NCBI GenBank assembly: GCA_027596195.1
Contig: JADGJG010000043.1
Span: forward strand, 1 to 62,157
Origin: Podochytrium sp. JEL0797
Taxonomy: Eukaryota; Chytridiomycota; Chytridiomycetes; Chytridiales; Chytriomycetaceae
Length of the DNA stretch: 62,157 nt
Direction: 5' to 3'
Every line of letters begins with the position of its first letter. Position 1 is the stretch's first letter. The position numbers and the translations under genes were made by a program. The notes under the pieces are model-generated. The model saw nothing but the letters and a program-made list of their open reading frames with translations. It searched no databases and had not been told where the DNA came from. Below, piece by piece: positions 10,001 through 21,188 of this stretch.

Positions 10001-10303
10001 TTACGAAACAAATTTTAACTGGCTTTAAAGGGTGTACATCCGTGTTGTATCCGTTCGCCGTTCCAACTTACTACAACTTGGTTAATGGCGGAAGTCATCT
10101 TTCAGCGATATCGTGGGAGGACTCATATTCTCTTTCTCTCTGACGTCAATTCATGGGCATTCTCAACGAAAGATTTGAAGTGGAGGGAAGAGAATTGCAC
10201 AGTAATTTTGCTTCCAGCACATGCAAAGAATATCGTGCAAATTCGTATTGAATTCCAAGATGCAGACCAGATGCATAAATTTTTTGCCTTTGTGGGAGAA
10301 TAG
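7073..10303 (+). pseudogene. class C GPCR (GABA-B-like), copy 1, damaged in exons 6-7
   Basis: Exons by comparison with the intact copy at 25338: 7073-7455, 7504-7622, 7677-7767, 7819-7948, 7997-8127, 8186-about 8317, 8372-8439, 8486-8576, 8632-8689, 8744-8862, 8915-9984, 10031-10303. Exons 1-10 encode a type I periplasmic-binding-like (ANF receptor) ectodomain, exon 11 the seven-helix 7tm_3 domain, and exon 12 a cytosolic tail. A 7-bp deletion in exon 6 (at about 8191) and about 17 bp missing at the start of exon 7 break the normal frame, and the exon 6 donor has become TGAAC. Reading through the former intron restores the frame, so a modified protein is conceivable. piggyBac sits 70 bp upstream of the ATG. 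Confidence 0.75.
9713..10066 (+). repeat. 354-bp identical tract shared with 13230-13583
   Basis: From TGGGAAGC to TTCCAA the sequence equals 13230-13583 base for base, intron included, while flanking parts of the two GPCR copies differ at many sites. This is the mark of recent gene conversion. Confidence 0.85.
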
Positions 10304-10560
10304 GAAGAATAGAGGACGAAAAATTGAAGAAGAATTTATTCTCTCGCAACTTTTTCTCTCGCAATTTTGGTGAACTTCACCCTGCATCAATTTCTCAAAA
10401 TGCGATAATGAAGACAATTAATTTCAATTGAAGTAGAAACAATGAGGAAGAATTGGGCTTTTCACATTTCCTTTCAAGAACTTAAAGGGTGTGTGCAAAT
10501 CCCTCCGCAGAATCTGATGATCAACAAAAGGATCTCCAAAACCCCCGCCTGCGCACTCTG
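10304..10560. other. intergenic, promoter of GPCR copy 2 and paralogous empty site
   Basis: No gene. CACATTTCCTTTCAAGAACTTAAAGGG (starting near 10462) aligns with the two flanks of the piggyBac element joined at a single TTAA, and so shows the pre-insertion state. Confidence 0.65.
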
Positions 10561-13500
10561 ATGACTACCAAAGTCAACGTCTCCCTTGGGATGATTGGAA
10601 ACTACTGCTACTTTCCGCATTTAGACATGAATGGATCTCAAGTCCTCAATTTCACTGTCTCCGCGTCCGAATCGATTCATCAAGTCACGTCGATCTCCGA
10701 TTACGCATATTTCGCCGATGTCGCGGCTCAAATAGCCGTTGATGCAGTAAACACAGCCGATATGTTTCCTTTTCATGTGAGCCTCAAAAGGTTTTCAGAC
10801 TGTGGAGCCTGGTTTCCGAATGTGGAAAATCAATATTCGGGGGAATCCGGAGGCTACGCGATTTCCGAGACAGTTCCAGATATTGTTGACCGAAATTCAG
10901 ATGTTATAGGAGTTGTTGGCTCCGAGTGGTCATCTACAGCAATGTTTGTATCCGAAACATTGCTTGAATCAATTTGACGCGTCAAAATTAGACCCGTTGC
11001 CCAAGCCATGTCTCTGAATCATATTCCATACTGTTCCTTTAATTCTGGATCTCCCATTCTCAGCGATAAAAACAACTATCCCTATTTTTGGCGGACGTTT
11101 GCAGTTTCGGGTGCCTATACCACCATTTTGTCGATAGAGCCTAAATTGACAAAAATTACCCCACTGCGCGACAGGATTCGCAAATCATCTCTACCAGCTG
11201 TTGAAATCTTTTGGCGTCGAGAGAGTCGCGCTTGTATATCAAGAAGATGATTCGTTGGGTTTCAATCGTGAGGGAACCGTGATGGGTAAATCTCTACTGA
11301 TCCCAACAAATATTTAGATGCCATGGAAATAATCAAGACTCTTCAAAGCCATAATATCTTATTTGTTAACAAAATCGCGTTGCGGGCGACTATCGACGAA
11401 TTTTCGTTGGAATCTGCTGCGAAATCACTTTTGCTTGCCGACGCGAGGTAAACCACAAGCGCTTTGATGGTCGCGATATTTATAAACTATTTAGATACAT
11501 AATCGTGAGTGGGCAGCCGCAATTTGAAGTGGAACTGTATCATGGTATGGCGACACGAGGTGTCATCAGTCCAGCTCACGTGTGGATTGGGTATCAGGGA
11601 ATGGGCCCAGCTGGAATAATTCCCCGTACGTATTTAACTCATTTTAGCAGTTTATAAAGGTCCGGCTGATTATTCTTGCTAGTGAATGCGACTGAGGATT
11701 ATGAATCCTCCCTCGCTGGTCGAATTGTCTTGTCGGGGCTTGCGCCAAACTTTTCCGCTCCAACCATTCTAGACTTTTACAACAAAGTTCTTTTTCTTTC
11801 CGGGACAAATTCGAGTACTTTGACGTAAACGATTATTTCTCTTTCCAGTCACTAGTTTAACAATTTTATGACAGAGAATCAAATGTGATTGATTTTTCGA
11901 ATCTGGGGTTACCGGGAATGTACGATTGTGTAATGATGATGCTTCTTGGGTTTCAAAAGGTTTGACTTGCAGTGTAGCGATGACAGTTGAACAGATCAAT
12001 CGCAGATTCTCGACTCCGACGCGAATTTCGATACTGAAAAGCTAGCAACTAGAGGATTGAATAATCTCATGAATTTTACGCTGTTCCAAGATTTGGGTTT
12101 GTAGATTGCGGAGCTGGTCGGCCTGACTGACGATGTTGCGTCCAATAGGCTACCACGGACTTTCCGCAGACCCAGGCATGTTGAACAACGACGGAGACAT
12201 GAATATGTACGTTATTTTCAATATTATCTTAGTCAGAGAACTGACACGCTGACTATTCAGACCCTTTCAAGCTTTTTATTATACCGGCGACAGACTCAAC
12301 ATGACTGCGTTCGGACAGACAGATTTAAATGGAACCAATTTCGCATATCACGAAGGCCTTCAACCAATCTTTTAGGGCGGTTAAGTCGTTTTCTGCATTT
12401 TATTGATCGGTCGTTGAAAAATCGATTATAGGCTCCTCCATTCCCCCTCCTGACGGCCCACCAGTTGTCTCAATCATAGAACTCATTCTGAACTTGCAGA
12501 ATCCAACAGGTGTTTCCATTTTGTGTTTGCTGGTCATCGGAGCCATTGAATGCGTGATTGCTGGAATATTTCTCTTTCACTTCCAAACTGCCTCCACTGT
12601 GAAACGCACCGGCCTTCCTTTTCTTGTGCCAATCACATGCGGTGCAGCAATATTTTGCTCGTCAATCGCGTTCTTTTATGGACGCGCATCAACGTGGTCA
12701 TGCAGCGCGCGAGTCTGGATTCAGCTTCTTGGATTCAATATTGTGATTGGAAGCATGATCATGAAAATGCGGCTCAGTTATAAAGTCATTTTGAGTGGCC
12801 AAAAGCTCGAAAGGGGATTCAGCTCGTGGAAGTTCATCATGATTCCGGTCACAGGAATGGTGGCCGTTGAAATTTTGTTGCTGGTGGTTTGGCAAGTCTG
12901 GAACACGCACAGTGTTGTGTCGGTCGATCAAATCGGTAAACCTCAGTTCTTGATGGCATGTTCGAATGGACTCAACGGGTTCACGAATGCGGCCACGATT
13001 CCTTTAATTGTCTTCAACTACGCGATCCTCGTCGTCGCAGTATTCAATATGCTATTGACTCGCGACATTGAAGGATTTACTGGTGAAAGCACGTTCGCAA
13101 GCTTAATCGTGTCTGCCTTTTCGGTCGCGGGCGTCATGATTGTTCCCGTCCTGGTTGTGAATGGAACCAGCAGCGAATCCATGCTATCGCTGCAAGTGGG
13201 ATCAATATTCTCGCTCGTGAACATCACACTGGGAAGCATTTATGGACCGAAAGCTGTGACGATTTTTTGGAATGCAAGGCATCAACAGCAATTTCTGAAC
13301 CAAATCGGTAGCGCAGTTGCTGGTGCAAGGGCATCAGCCAATCTCAAGAGGAATGAGAAGGGGATTTTAAGCCATCCTTCAGCAGGAACGGGAAGCCCAA
13401 CAGTCAGCCGAGCAAAAAGTGTCACTTCGGATTTGAAAAGGAGGATCACATTTGAAAAGATGAAGTTGGGGAATCGTCCGATCCTCCAGCCCGTATCGGC

Positions 13501-13850
13501 AGTGAGTTTCCCTGTGTTTACGAAACAAATTTTAACTGGCTTTAAAGGGTGTACATCCGTGTTGTATCCGTTCGCCGTTCCAATTTACTACAACTTGGTT
13601 CATGGCGGAAGTCATCTTTCAGCGATATCGTGCTAGGACTCATATGCTCTTTCTCTCTGACATCAATTCATGGGCGTTCTCGACGAGAGATTTGAAGTGG
13701 AGGGAAGAGAATTGCACGATAGTTTTGCTTCCAGGGCATGCAAAAGAGACCGTGGAAATTCGCATTGAATTTCAAGATACAGAGCAGTTGCATAAATTTA
13801 TTGCATTTGTGGGAGAAAAGGAAGAAGCGAGAACACATGTAGCTGTTTAA
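10561..13850 (+). pseudogene. class C GPCR (GABA-B-like), copy 2, stop codon before the 7TM domain
   Basis: Exons: 10561-10943, 10992-11110, 11175-11267, 11318-11447, 11495-11625, 11683-11824, 11875-11959, 12006-12096, 12149-12206, 12261-about 12379, 12432-13501, 13548-13850. Ligand-binding ectodomain, seven-helix domain and C-terminal tail are all readable and splice sites are conserved through exon 9. At 12373-12375 the Tyr of the PIFYGG motif has become TAG, and the following donor has changed from GGTAAAG to GGTTAAG. As it stands, translation would give a soluble ectodomain without the membrane part. Everything downstream is open, so the lesion is recent, or the locus makes two products. 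Confidence 0.75.
13230..13583 (+). repeat. 354-bp identical tract, partner of 9713-10066
   Basis: Second half of the gene-conversion pair; it covers the end of the 7TM exon, the last intron and the start of the last exon. Confidence 0.85.
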
Positions 13851-13951
13851 TACAGATTTTTAACAATAGCCATAAGCCACATGCAAAAACCGCTTCAAAT
13901 TCGCCAATTCGCGTGGAATATAACCTAATATCTAGGGTTTATGAATTTATT

Positions 13952-14613
13952 TCAAGTCATGCCGATAACAACAGCATCAACATTCCACGCCTTCAGACTC
14001 GCAACAGCCACAGCCACAGCTTCATTTGTGGAGTTGGTTGCTTTGCCCATTCCGCTCGTTCCGTCAAACTGCCTTGCCGACACGATCACAACCATTCTAC
14101 CTGCCCCGCGCTGGTCATTGGAAACACCGTTTCGTTTCGGAATACCAAATCCAGTGAGGTTCCGACTCCGATCTTCCCCGAGGATATAACACACGCCCGC
14201 GACCTGGGCCAGAGTCGTTGGAGCGCACACTTGAAGTCGGGCAAGGACTTCGACGGGAAGAGACCAGGGTGCCAATCGAAGTCGTTGATCGCAGTTCAGA
14301 AACAGGATGCACGTGGAGGAGTTGGATGTTGCGACCGCGTTCTGTGTTGGGGGGATTTTCGGATTGAGTCGTGGTTTCGGTGACTTCGTTCGGCGCAATC
14401 CACACACCATGCACTGGGCCTCGCTGAGCGATTGGATCTTGATGTTTCCGGGGCGGGAGATGGCGGGATGAGATGTCAGAGATGATTCATAGCGACGGAA
14501 CAGATCGGCAGCGGTCTTTTGAGCAGTGTCAGTTGCGGGGATTCACGGGAACCAGGCAGAACCTCGGACTCGATGCCAGCGATGGGGGGTGCGAGTGCGG
14601 TGCTGGTTGACAT
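13952..14613 (-). CDS. hypothetical protein, 204 residues
   Basis: Proposed exons are 14613-14563 and 14515-13952, joined across a 47-nt intron (GTTCTG...CAAAAG). The frame is open for 188 codons in exon 2. The protein has QCMVCGL near residue 58 and a C-terminal half with RMVVIVSARQFDGTSGMG and a run ending NVDAVVIGMT. I do not recognise a family. The gene is convergent with GPCR copy 2 (102 bp apart) and lies downstream of the BTB-TLDc gene on the same strand. The start is uncertain because the intron donor is weak. Confidence 0.45.
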
Positions 14614-14840
14614 GCGTTGGTTTTGTCAAAAGAAAAGAGAGTTCTAAGGTTCGGACAAAGGGTGCAGCAAAACAAACCAGAAAATTGCGCGTTTCGATCG
14701 AAGGAAATCATATCGTTGAATCCGATCTCGCTGAGAGGCCGCGTGATCAGAGATACCCCGCATATGGAGAATCGTAGGATGATGTAATTATCCACAAAGA
14801 AAGAGAAAAGGAATCTCAATTTTTTTTTGTCGCAACACAT

Positions 14841-16289
14841 CTACACCAGTTGGAAGACCTCATATTCTGCAATCTTGCAAGCATAAGCACCATTGGCACC
14901 CTTCTTTGCCGATCCCAAAAACTCGCCCAGGTACTTCTCATTGCAAGTACTTCTGTTGGAAGAACAAAACACCTTGTCGAGATACAAATCATTCCTCCCA
15001 AACACTGGTCCAAAGTTTGCATCTCCAGTGATTCCACCAGCCAGACTCTTGTTGTCGCGTGCAGTTGGATAAACCCGCCAGTTAATGAACCCAGCAACAC
15101 CAGGAGATTCCGAGAACGTGCACATCTCGTTGACAGCAATATACTTGCCTTTGGAATCCCACGCAGCATCCACAAAGCCACCAACGATTTGGCCATGTTC
15201 CGTCTTCACAAGAGTCAGCGTGTTTTGCTTTCCATCGCAAGCCCTGTGGAACTCATAAGGCTTGAACGAGTTCTCTGATGCGCGAAACAGCAAGTTCAGC
15301 TGTGTTGGAACAGTAACAGTAATTTGTTGAAGTGCGTGAAGTAGAGAGGCCATTCTGTGTCGGTCCAGCACCTTGGAATCGTCGACAAGAAGAGTGTCCC
15401 ATAGGTAGACGACATGGTATCCAAAATTCTCTGACAATTCCGATTGAGTACTCTCAGAAATCAGTTGGAGGAATGGAGTAACAGTGCGTTTGAAAGGACC
15501 GATAGCCATTGAGCAGAGACGAACGACCGGCACAAAGTCGGAAATATCGTCGCGTGCCTCGCCGTCGTCAAAATCCACCGTCATGCCAGACTCAATCGAA
15601 ACGTCCTTACAACCTTGTTGAGCCTTGGCCCAGCCAATGAGAATCCTCCACTTGCTGTCAGGAGTCATACTTTGATGGAGCATCATTGTCATGAGCTGTT
15701 CTGCCTGTTCACCAACCAATCCGCTCAACATCTCGCGTCCGCCGTTAACGGCTTCTTTCATGTTCTCTCCCGCCTTCAAGAGAGCTTTTTCTTTGAATTT
15801 CTCGTCTCCGAGCGTGTCGCAGAAGTCGTAGAATTCGAAGGCGGAGCTGGGAGTGAGGACGTTGACGGCAAAGTGATAAAGACACTGCCTCTTGACCGAT
15901 GGGAGCAGCAGCTGGTCCGCAAACAAGGCAACCTTCGAAAGCATTGACTCTTCAACCTTGGCAGTGCCCGTGTAGATGAACTCGAGGATCGGGGAGAGAG
16001 TTTCGATTTCGACATCGGGATGGGACAACACTGCTCGGAGGGACTTGCGTCTCTTGGCATCAATCTCAACACCCTCTGGAATCACCACACCGTCCGCCCA
16101 CGTCTCAGAGAGGGCTCTTGCGTAATACTCGCAGTTCTGGGAGAGGATCGCAGCGTGGGCAAAGACGGGGGTCTTGGAGGGTCCAACGAGGAGGAGAACG
16201 TCAGAGAAGGTCGGATCCAGGCGGATGGCGTTGTTGGAGGCAACCAGGGAGGTTTCGTTGGTGATGGTAAGGAGAGGCGGTTGCGTCAT
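14841..16289 (-). CDS. BTB-TLDc domain protein (intact family member)
   Basis: A single exon of 482 residues from the ATG at 16289. Residues about 25-115 form a BTB/POZ domain (FSDVLLLVGPSKTPVFAHAA, then LEFIYTGTAKVEESM), followed by a BACK-like helical linker (LLPSVKRQCLYHFAVNVLT). A TLDc domain follows (about residues 320-482: LLFRASENSF, CDGKQNTLTLVKTEHG, IVGGFVDAAW, and the terminal YACKIAEYEVFQLV). BTB domains dimerise or bind cullin-3. TLDc domains occur in oxidation-resistance and V-ATPase-binding proteins. The role here is unknown. It is the only undamaged copy in the window; at least seven others are broken, and it serves as reference for them. Confidence 0.88.
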   Translation of the reverse strand: MTQPPLLTITNETSLVASNNAIRLDPTFSDVLLLVGPSKTPVFAHAAILSQNCEYYARALSETWADGVVIPEGVEIDAKRRKSLRAVLSHPDVEIETLSPILEFIYTGTAKVEESMLSKVALFADQLLLPSVKRQCLYHFAVNVLTPSSAFEFYDFCDTLGDEKFKEKALLKAGENMKEAVNGGREMLSGLVGEQAEQLMTMMLHQSMTPDSKWRILIGWAKAQQGCKDVSIESGMTVDFDDGEARDDISDFVPVVRLCSMAIGPFKRTVTPFLQLISESTQSELSENFGYHVVYLWDTLLVDDSKVLDRHRMASLLHALQQITVTVPTQLNLLFRASENSFKPYEFHRACDGKQNTLTLVKTEHGQIVGGFVDAAWDSKGKYIAVNEMCTFSESPGVAGFINWRVYPTARDNKSLAGGITGDANFGPVFGRNDLYLDKVFCSSNRSTCNEKYLGEFLGSAKKGANGAYACKIAEYEVFQLV

Positions 16290-16866
16290 GAGTGTCCGAA
16301 CGTTATTCGGCGAGAAATTCAACAGGGGTCCGGCAAAAGAGCTGGGATTTGCAAATTTTCACCAGGTCTTGCGCAAAACTTAATTGCATCGGCACCGGAC
16401 CAACTCTCACTGCATGTAGCTGAAGTTTTAGTATGTGAAAGAAGGAAGAAGGCTCTATCGATTCCGTTTGTCTGATTTAAAAAAACTTCATTTTTGCGTG
16501 TGCTCCAAATAATCGCTCTTTGTGAGCCATAACGCAGCGGGCTTACGTCCAAACGGACTCTGGATAGATTTAATATAAAGCTATTTGTATTGGGAAGAGA
16601 TCCTACGGATGCGTGTTCGATTTGAGCAACGTGTCTGATGGAAAATCCCGAGGAGTCCATTTGGGGTAGGGCTGTTGCTAATCGTTTCATAACTCCTGCG
16701 CAATCCGCAGTTTTGCCCTCGGTTGAAGTCACAGGCCTTAAAGATTGGTGTGCGCACAGATAGTACGGATGCAGCTGTGTGAAAATGAAGGAAGGCGTAG
16801 TAATCAGGGTCAGAAGGCGAGGATGGCGATCGGGCCAAAACTTCGATTTTTTTTTACGAAATCGAG
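16290..16866. other. intergenic, divergent promoter region
   Basis: 577 bp between divergent starts. No ORF, RNA gene or repeat could be supported. Confidence 0.5.
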
Positions 16867-17668
16867 ATGGTCCCCCGCAAAAAACGGACCCTCGAGCAGC
16901 AAAAGGCTATGGCTTCCGCGTGCCGCGCTGCTGCAAAGAAGCGAACGGGGCAAGGCAATGTGAGTACCTCATCCAATTCATTCCATGACTGACAGCCACA
17001 CATGCAGAGCGCCGCAGAGTACGATGAGAACGGTCCGGCGTGTTGGAAAGGGCACAAACCCCTGAGCGCAAGCGATATCTCAAAGACCGAATGGAACAGA
17101 AGAGAAGGCAGAGTGATGAGGAAAACGAGCTTTGCCAAGTGAGTTGTGAATGCGGTTCTTTGTTGTTTGTGATTGACATCCCCGCAGGATGCTGCCATGG
17201 TCGAACGACACGCCGCACCGGTCCGCTCATCAGCTCCTGCAAGATTGGCTGACGATCAACCACGAGGCGAAAACTGCGAGAACGAACCACCAACAGGACG
17301 ACAAGTGCAGGGCGCCACAAAGAGACTCCGTATTTCTGGTAAAGGTAAGAGACAATCAGCTCTGTCGAATTCGGTTCATTAATACCCCAAGCTTTCTAGA
17401 AAGCGACAGCGAACGCGACTGCGAAACTTTGCTTGTTCGAGAAAGTGCGGACGAATCAACAACGGATGAGGACATGGCCGATGGTGGAATCACGGAATTG
17501 GATGTCCAGCAACAATGTAATTCGTGCTTCTCTCTGTTCTCTGGTTGCGTATTACTAATGGTGTCAATTTCAGCATCTCGTCTTTTCTCCTCTCCCATTT
17601 CTGCCCTTGCTTCAATAAAGCCAAATGTTGCACCTCTACGATCCAAGATTGTTTTGGTGGTTTTTTGA
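16867..17668 (+). CDS. hypothetical charged protein, several introns
   Basis: The ATG at 16867 opens a basic stretch (MVPRKKRTLEQQKAMASACR). Later segments read LKDRMEQKRRQSDEENELCQ, SAPARLADDQPRGENCENE and an acidic part with ESTTDEDMADGGITELDVQQQ. Candidate introns are 16960-about 17006, 17140-17187, 17346-17399 and 17519-17573, all GT...AG, with the stop at 17668. The join between exons 1 and 2 does not stay in the basic coiled frame, so an extra splice or a frameshift is possible. No known domain; probably a disordered nuclear protein if real. Confidence 0.35.
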
Positions 17669-17859
17669 AAATGTCATTTTTGCTCGTTTTTGCCTCTTGC
17701 GTGTTTTTTTGGTGAATGGTCGGACCCCTGGAAATTCAAACAAAAAATGATTTTCGGCGAAACGCGCTCATTCCAACAGGGAACTCCACTTCAACTCTTA
17801 CACACATAAATTGCTATTCCCTTTTCTCGGCCTCCCTTTTCTCGGCCATTCACAAAATT
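17669..17859. other. intergenic
   Basis: AT-rich 3' flank; nothing supported. Confidence 0.4.
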
Positions 17860-18330
17860 TCTCCATATTGATCTTTGATACGCGAAAGGGGCTGTAAAAA
17901 GCCATTCCATAGGTCGCGCGAGACAGATACTTGCAGTTCTGTGCCAGGGTCGCAGGGTGGACCAAGGAGCTATGAAATGGGAAGTCAAGAGGCCAACATC
18001 TCGTTTTTGGAGAGATTTGGGAGCAAATAGTAATATTTTCTAAGTATTGGTCAAATTGTGGATCGCCAGTGATTCCAGCAGACAGACTCTCCTCGTCACA
18101 GAACACTGTCTACCAAAGTGGAATGCATGTCTCATCATTGGCCGATGCAGTATAGGTGAATATCGTCGTAACCAGTCTATCTATGCCTTCCTCCGCGGTG
18201 TCCTCGTTCCGGACAAATTTCGTCGATAATTCCATTGATGGGGGCCGTAGCGTCCTTGATACTGCTTGAGTTGTTTTCAGAATCTGTGGTATCTAGGGTT
18301 TTTTTTGAATTGGCCCACCCAAGAATCGTT
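17860..18330 (-). pseudogene. scrambled BTB-TLDc fragments
   Basis: On the minus strand three short pieces resemble the BTB-TLDc protein: HPATLAQNCKYLSRATYG (BTB, like HAAILSQNCEYYARAL), SLSAGITGDPQFDQYLE (TLDc, like SLAGGITGDANFGPVFG) and ILGWANSKK (linker, like LIGWAKAQQ). They are out of order and in different frames, so this is a rearranged relic. Confidence 0.5.
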
Positions 18331-18531
18331 CTGCATCCAATTCAGGGATTTCGACCTGAACTCGGGTGCGAAATATGCAAAGCATACGTGATTCAGGAGC
18401 ATACCTACATTTTAATCGCTGTGACACGTAAAATCGAATTCAAAAAACGGCCACTGAAAAACAAAAACAAGAGTATATATAAAACAAATCAACCTCATCA
18501 CAACCCCAAAAAACTGCAAAAACCCATTTCC

Positions 18532-20621
18532 CTACTCCTTCAAATGCCTGACCAACTTGGCCCCAACAACCTTCACGTCCAACATCAACCTCCACCCCTC
18601 TTCCCCACCTTCCTCCTCCCCCAACTCAGCCACAACCGACAACAAAGGCCCCTCCTCCACGCGACAATACTCTCCCTGTTTCCAATCCCGCGATTCCGTC
18701 GAAATCACGAACGGATCCGATTTCGACGACAAGCTGCGTGCAAGGTTACGTCGCATAACACTCGCGCGGTCGGATTCGGTGCGGATCGGAAGTGGAGAGT
18801 ACGGGATCAAGGATTCCGCATCACCGCTGAGGCTCGCATCATCTTCGGGTTGGTTCGAAACGTCAGTGGATGTAGCGGTGGTGGTGGTGCGGGCCGGGAT
18901 GACCATGGGGGAGGAAGTGGACGCGGCGGTAGATGATGAAATCGCGGTGGTGTTTGGGTTCAGGAGGAGGGATTGGAGTGACGCGAGTTTGTCTCGCGAG
19001 ATGCGGAGTTTGAGTGGTGCTGTGGCAGTCGTGGTTGCAGAAGAAGACGGTTGCGAACGCGCCAAGCGAGTGGAATGCGTGATTGATGTTTCACGCGCAT
19101 CGTCCTCTCGAGGATCCCGAGTCGCTTTGGATTCCAAAAACGCGAGAATTTCGTGCATGTTGCACATCGACGTGGATTCGCCATTCGTTTGACGAGGGGC
19201 CCTTGAATCGCCGCCAAGAACTACAAAACCATCCAACGCATCAGCCCGCCGTGCCTCAATCGTCAAAAACGGAACGCGTCCGTGAATCTCCAAATACTCC
19301 CCACCCGACGATTTCGCAGCGGAAGGCGCGGGCGGGATGTATTGCCCCACGATGCCGTTCATGCTGATCCATCGTTGGGATTCAATCAGCGGGACGGGTG
19401 GAACGCCTTCGAGTTCGGGACGGGCGTGTGGGTTGGGAGTGGTGGGTGACGCGAGGAGGGTTTGTGGGGTGTATTTGGTGAGGGTGGAGAGGAATGATCT
19501 GGTTGGGTTTTTGGCTTAGAAATGAGAAGAAGGAAAGAGAGCAAGAGTTTGTGATTTACCGTGGAGCAAGTACTTCAGATTTGTGGGTCTGTGGGTGGTA
19601 AGGTGCCGCAGATGAAATTGATGGGGTGGCCGGTTGGAACAGTGGGGACGGGAAAATGAGCATGGAGATGGAAAACAGGACGGCCTGAAGTGATGCGCAG
19701 GAAGATGTCAACAAGAAAATACGTAAACCTCAAGAAGTTGCTAGACGGTGCAATTACCATAAACACGGTCCCTGCTGTCCGTTTTCCGTTCTGATTCAAT
19801 GGGGTTCGCGCAGACTGTTGAGACAGAGATTGTTGGTTCAGCGGAACGCCCATCTCGAGCACGGAATCACTGGCGCTGGAAGCGGAATCACCGGCACCTC
19901 CAAAGACAAAATCACCGCTCGCGAAAAAGAGGTTGAACAGGTTGTCGTCAACCATGGCAGATGAAGAGTCGAGCATGGGGTTTCCAAGGACGAGGGGTGA
20001 TTGCGAGTTGGAGGAGGAAAGGGGGGAGCTGTCGATGGGACTCGAATCAAAGGCGTAATTCCATAAGGAGCTCTGGACGGGAGATGGGTGGAACAGGTCG
20101 ACCTTCGCCTCGAGATCCTTGACACGCTGGCGCAGTTGCAGGTTTTCGTTGAGCAATGCGCGACACATTTTGTCAAGGTTTTCGACATGTTCCTTGTGCT
20201 TTTTGCGCGACTCGTCGGCAGCAGCGCGGTTTTTGATCATTCGGTCGTGGTGCTTTTGGGAAGTGCTTGTACTTGAAGCAGTAGAAGGGGGGGTGATGGG
20301 AGCACTGGTTGAGATAGGAGCAAACGAGGGATCGGCACTAGGGACACTCCCTGGGTCACTAGGAGACAGCGGCTTCGGCACTAGGAGGCGTGGCTGTGGC
20401 TCTCGCTTGACTTCGAGGGCAGCCGCCTTTGGTTTGCGTCCAGGCTTCTTCTTTGGCGGCCCGGCAAGCAGCGCCTCGCACTGCAGCGCAAGCGTGCTGT
20501 CCAATAGAGAAGGAAAGACTGCGTCAAACCCGCCAACGTCGCCGTACGGAACAGACAAGAGCAAAGGGTCCATCTCCATTTGACAACGTAATGTTTGTTT
20601 GTGCGGAAAATTTGGTTCCAT
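18532..20621 (-). CDS. membrane-tethered bZIP transcription factor (ATF6/CREB3-like architecture)
   Basis: Exons 20621-19758, 19684-19560 and 19498-18532 give 651 residues. An acidic, Pro/Ser-rich N-terminus contains an AT-hook-like KKKPGRKPK. The bZIP follows (about residues 130-180): basic region KNRAAADESRKKHKEH (N-x7-R) and a leucine zipper (LDKMCRALLNENLQLRQRVKDL). About 100 residues later, a hydrophobic span across the first exon junction (TVFMAVLFSISMLIF) could cross the ER membrane. After it comes RSFL, which fits the site-1-protease pattern RxxL, and then a roughly 320-residue C-terminal domain. This layout is that of ER- or Golgi-tethered bZIP stress factors released by proteolysis. 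The bZIP is certain; tethering is inferred. Confidence 0.8.
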
Positions 20622-21188
20622 TTTGTTCCACGTTGCACTTTACAATGCCGTTAAAAGTTGGTCCGTCAGCACTCATCTTCAGTTCATTTCAATTGTTGCG
20701 CTCTCAATATTCTTCTGGTGACTGATTCACTTTGAAGATTGCTTCCAACATAAAAGTTCCCAAATCCAACGTAATAACGAACGAAAAAAAAATTCCTCAC
20801 AAGTTTCATCTCGCAGGGTTACCAGGTCACCGTTTCACTCGTTTACAATCATTCATCCAATGAAAACATTTGGAGGGTGTAACGACCTCGTTTCGCTGCA
20901 CACTCTCCCTTTGTGCTCCCAAATCATGAAAAGAGTGGCAAGTAGTTTGACCATCTCACATAGCCGCCAGCTAGTCGTATTCTCTTTGAAGTTAAAGGTA
21001 AAAATATTTTGGGTTGCTTTGTTGTCCAACCCTATCGAATTTACAAAAATTTAAAAAACAAAAACGCGTCAACGAAGGGAAATATGCACAGGCCCGCGTG
21101 GTGCGTTAGATCTGACAGGCCTCGCGATATATTTTAACCTGGCGATTTTCCTGAATCCAGATTCAAGATTTCCAAAAGAAACACCACC
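20622..21188. other. intergenic, divergent promoter region
   Basis: 567 bp between the bZIP and GPCR copy 5 starts. No gene seen. A good Kozak-like CACCATGG precedes the GPCR start. Confidence 0.45.

Noticed and set aside
9985..10303. Apparent frameshift before the C-terminal tail of GPCR copies 1 and 2
   Set aside because: A GTGAGT...AAAG intron of 46 nt restores the frame. The intact copy has a 45-nt intron at the same place, so it only appears continuous there.
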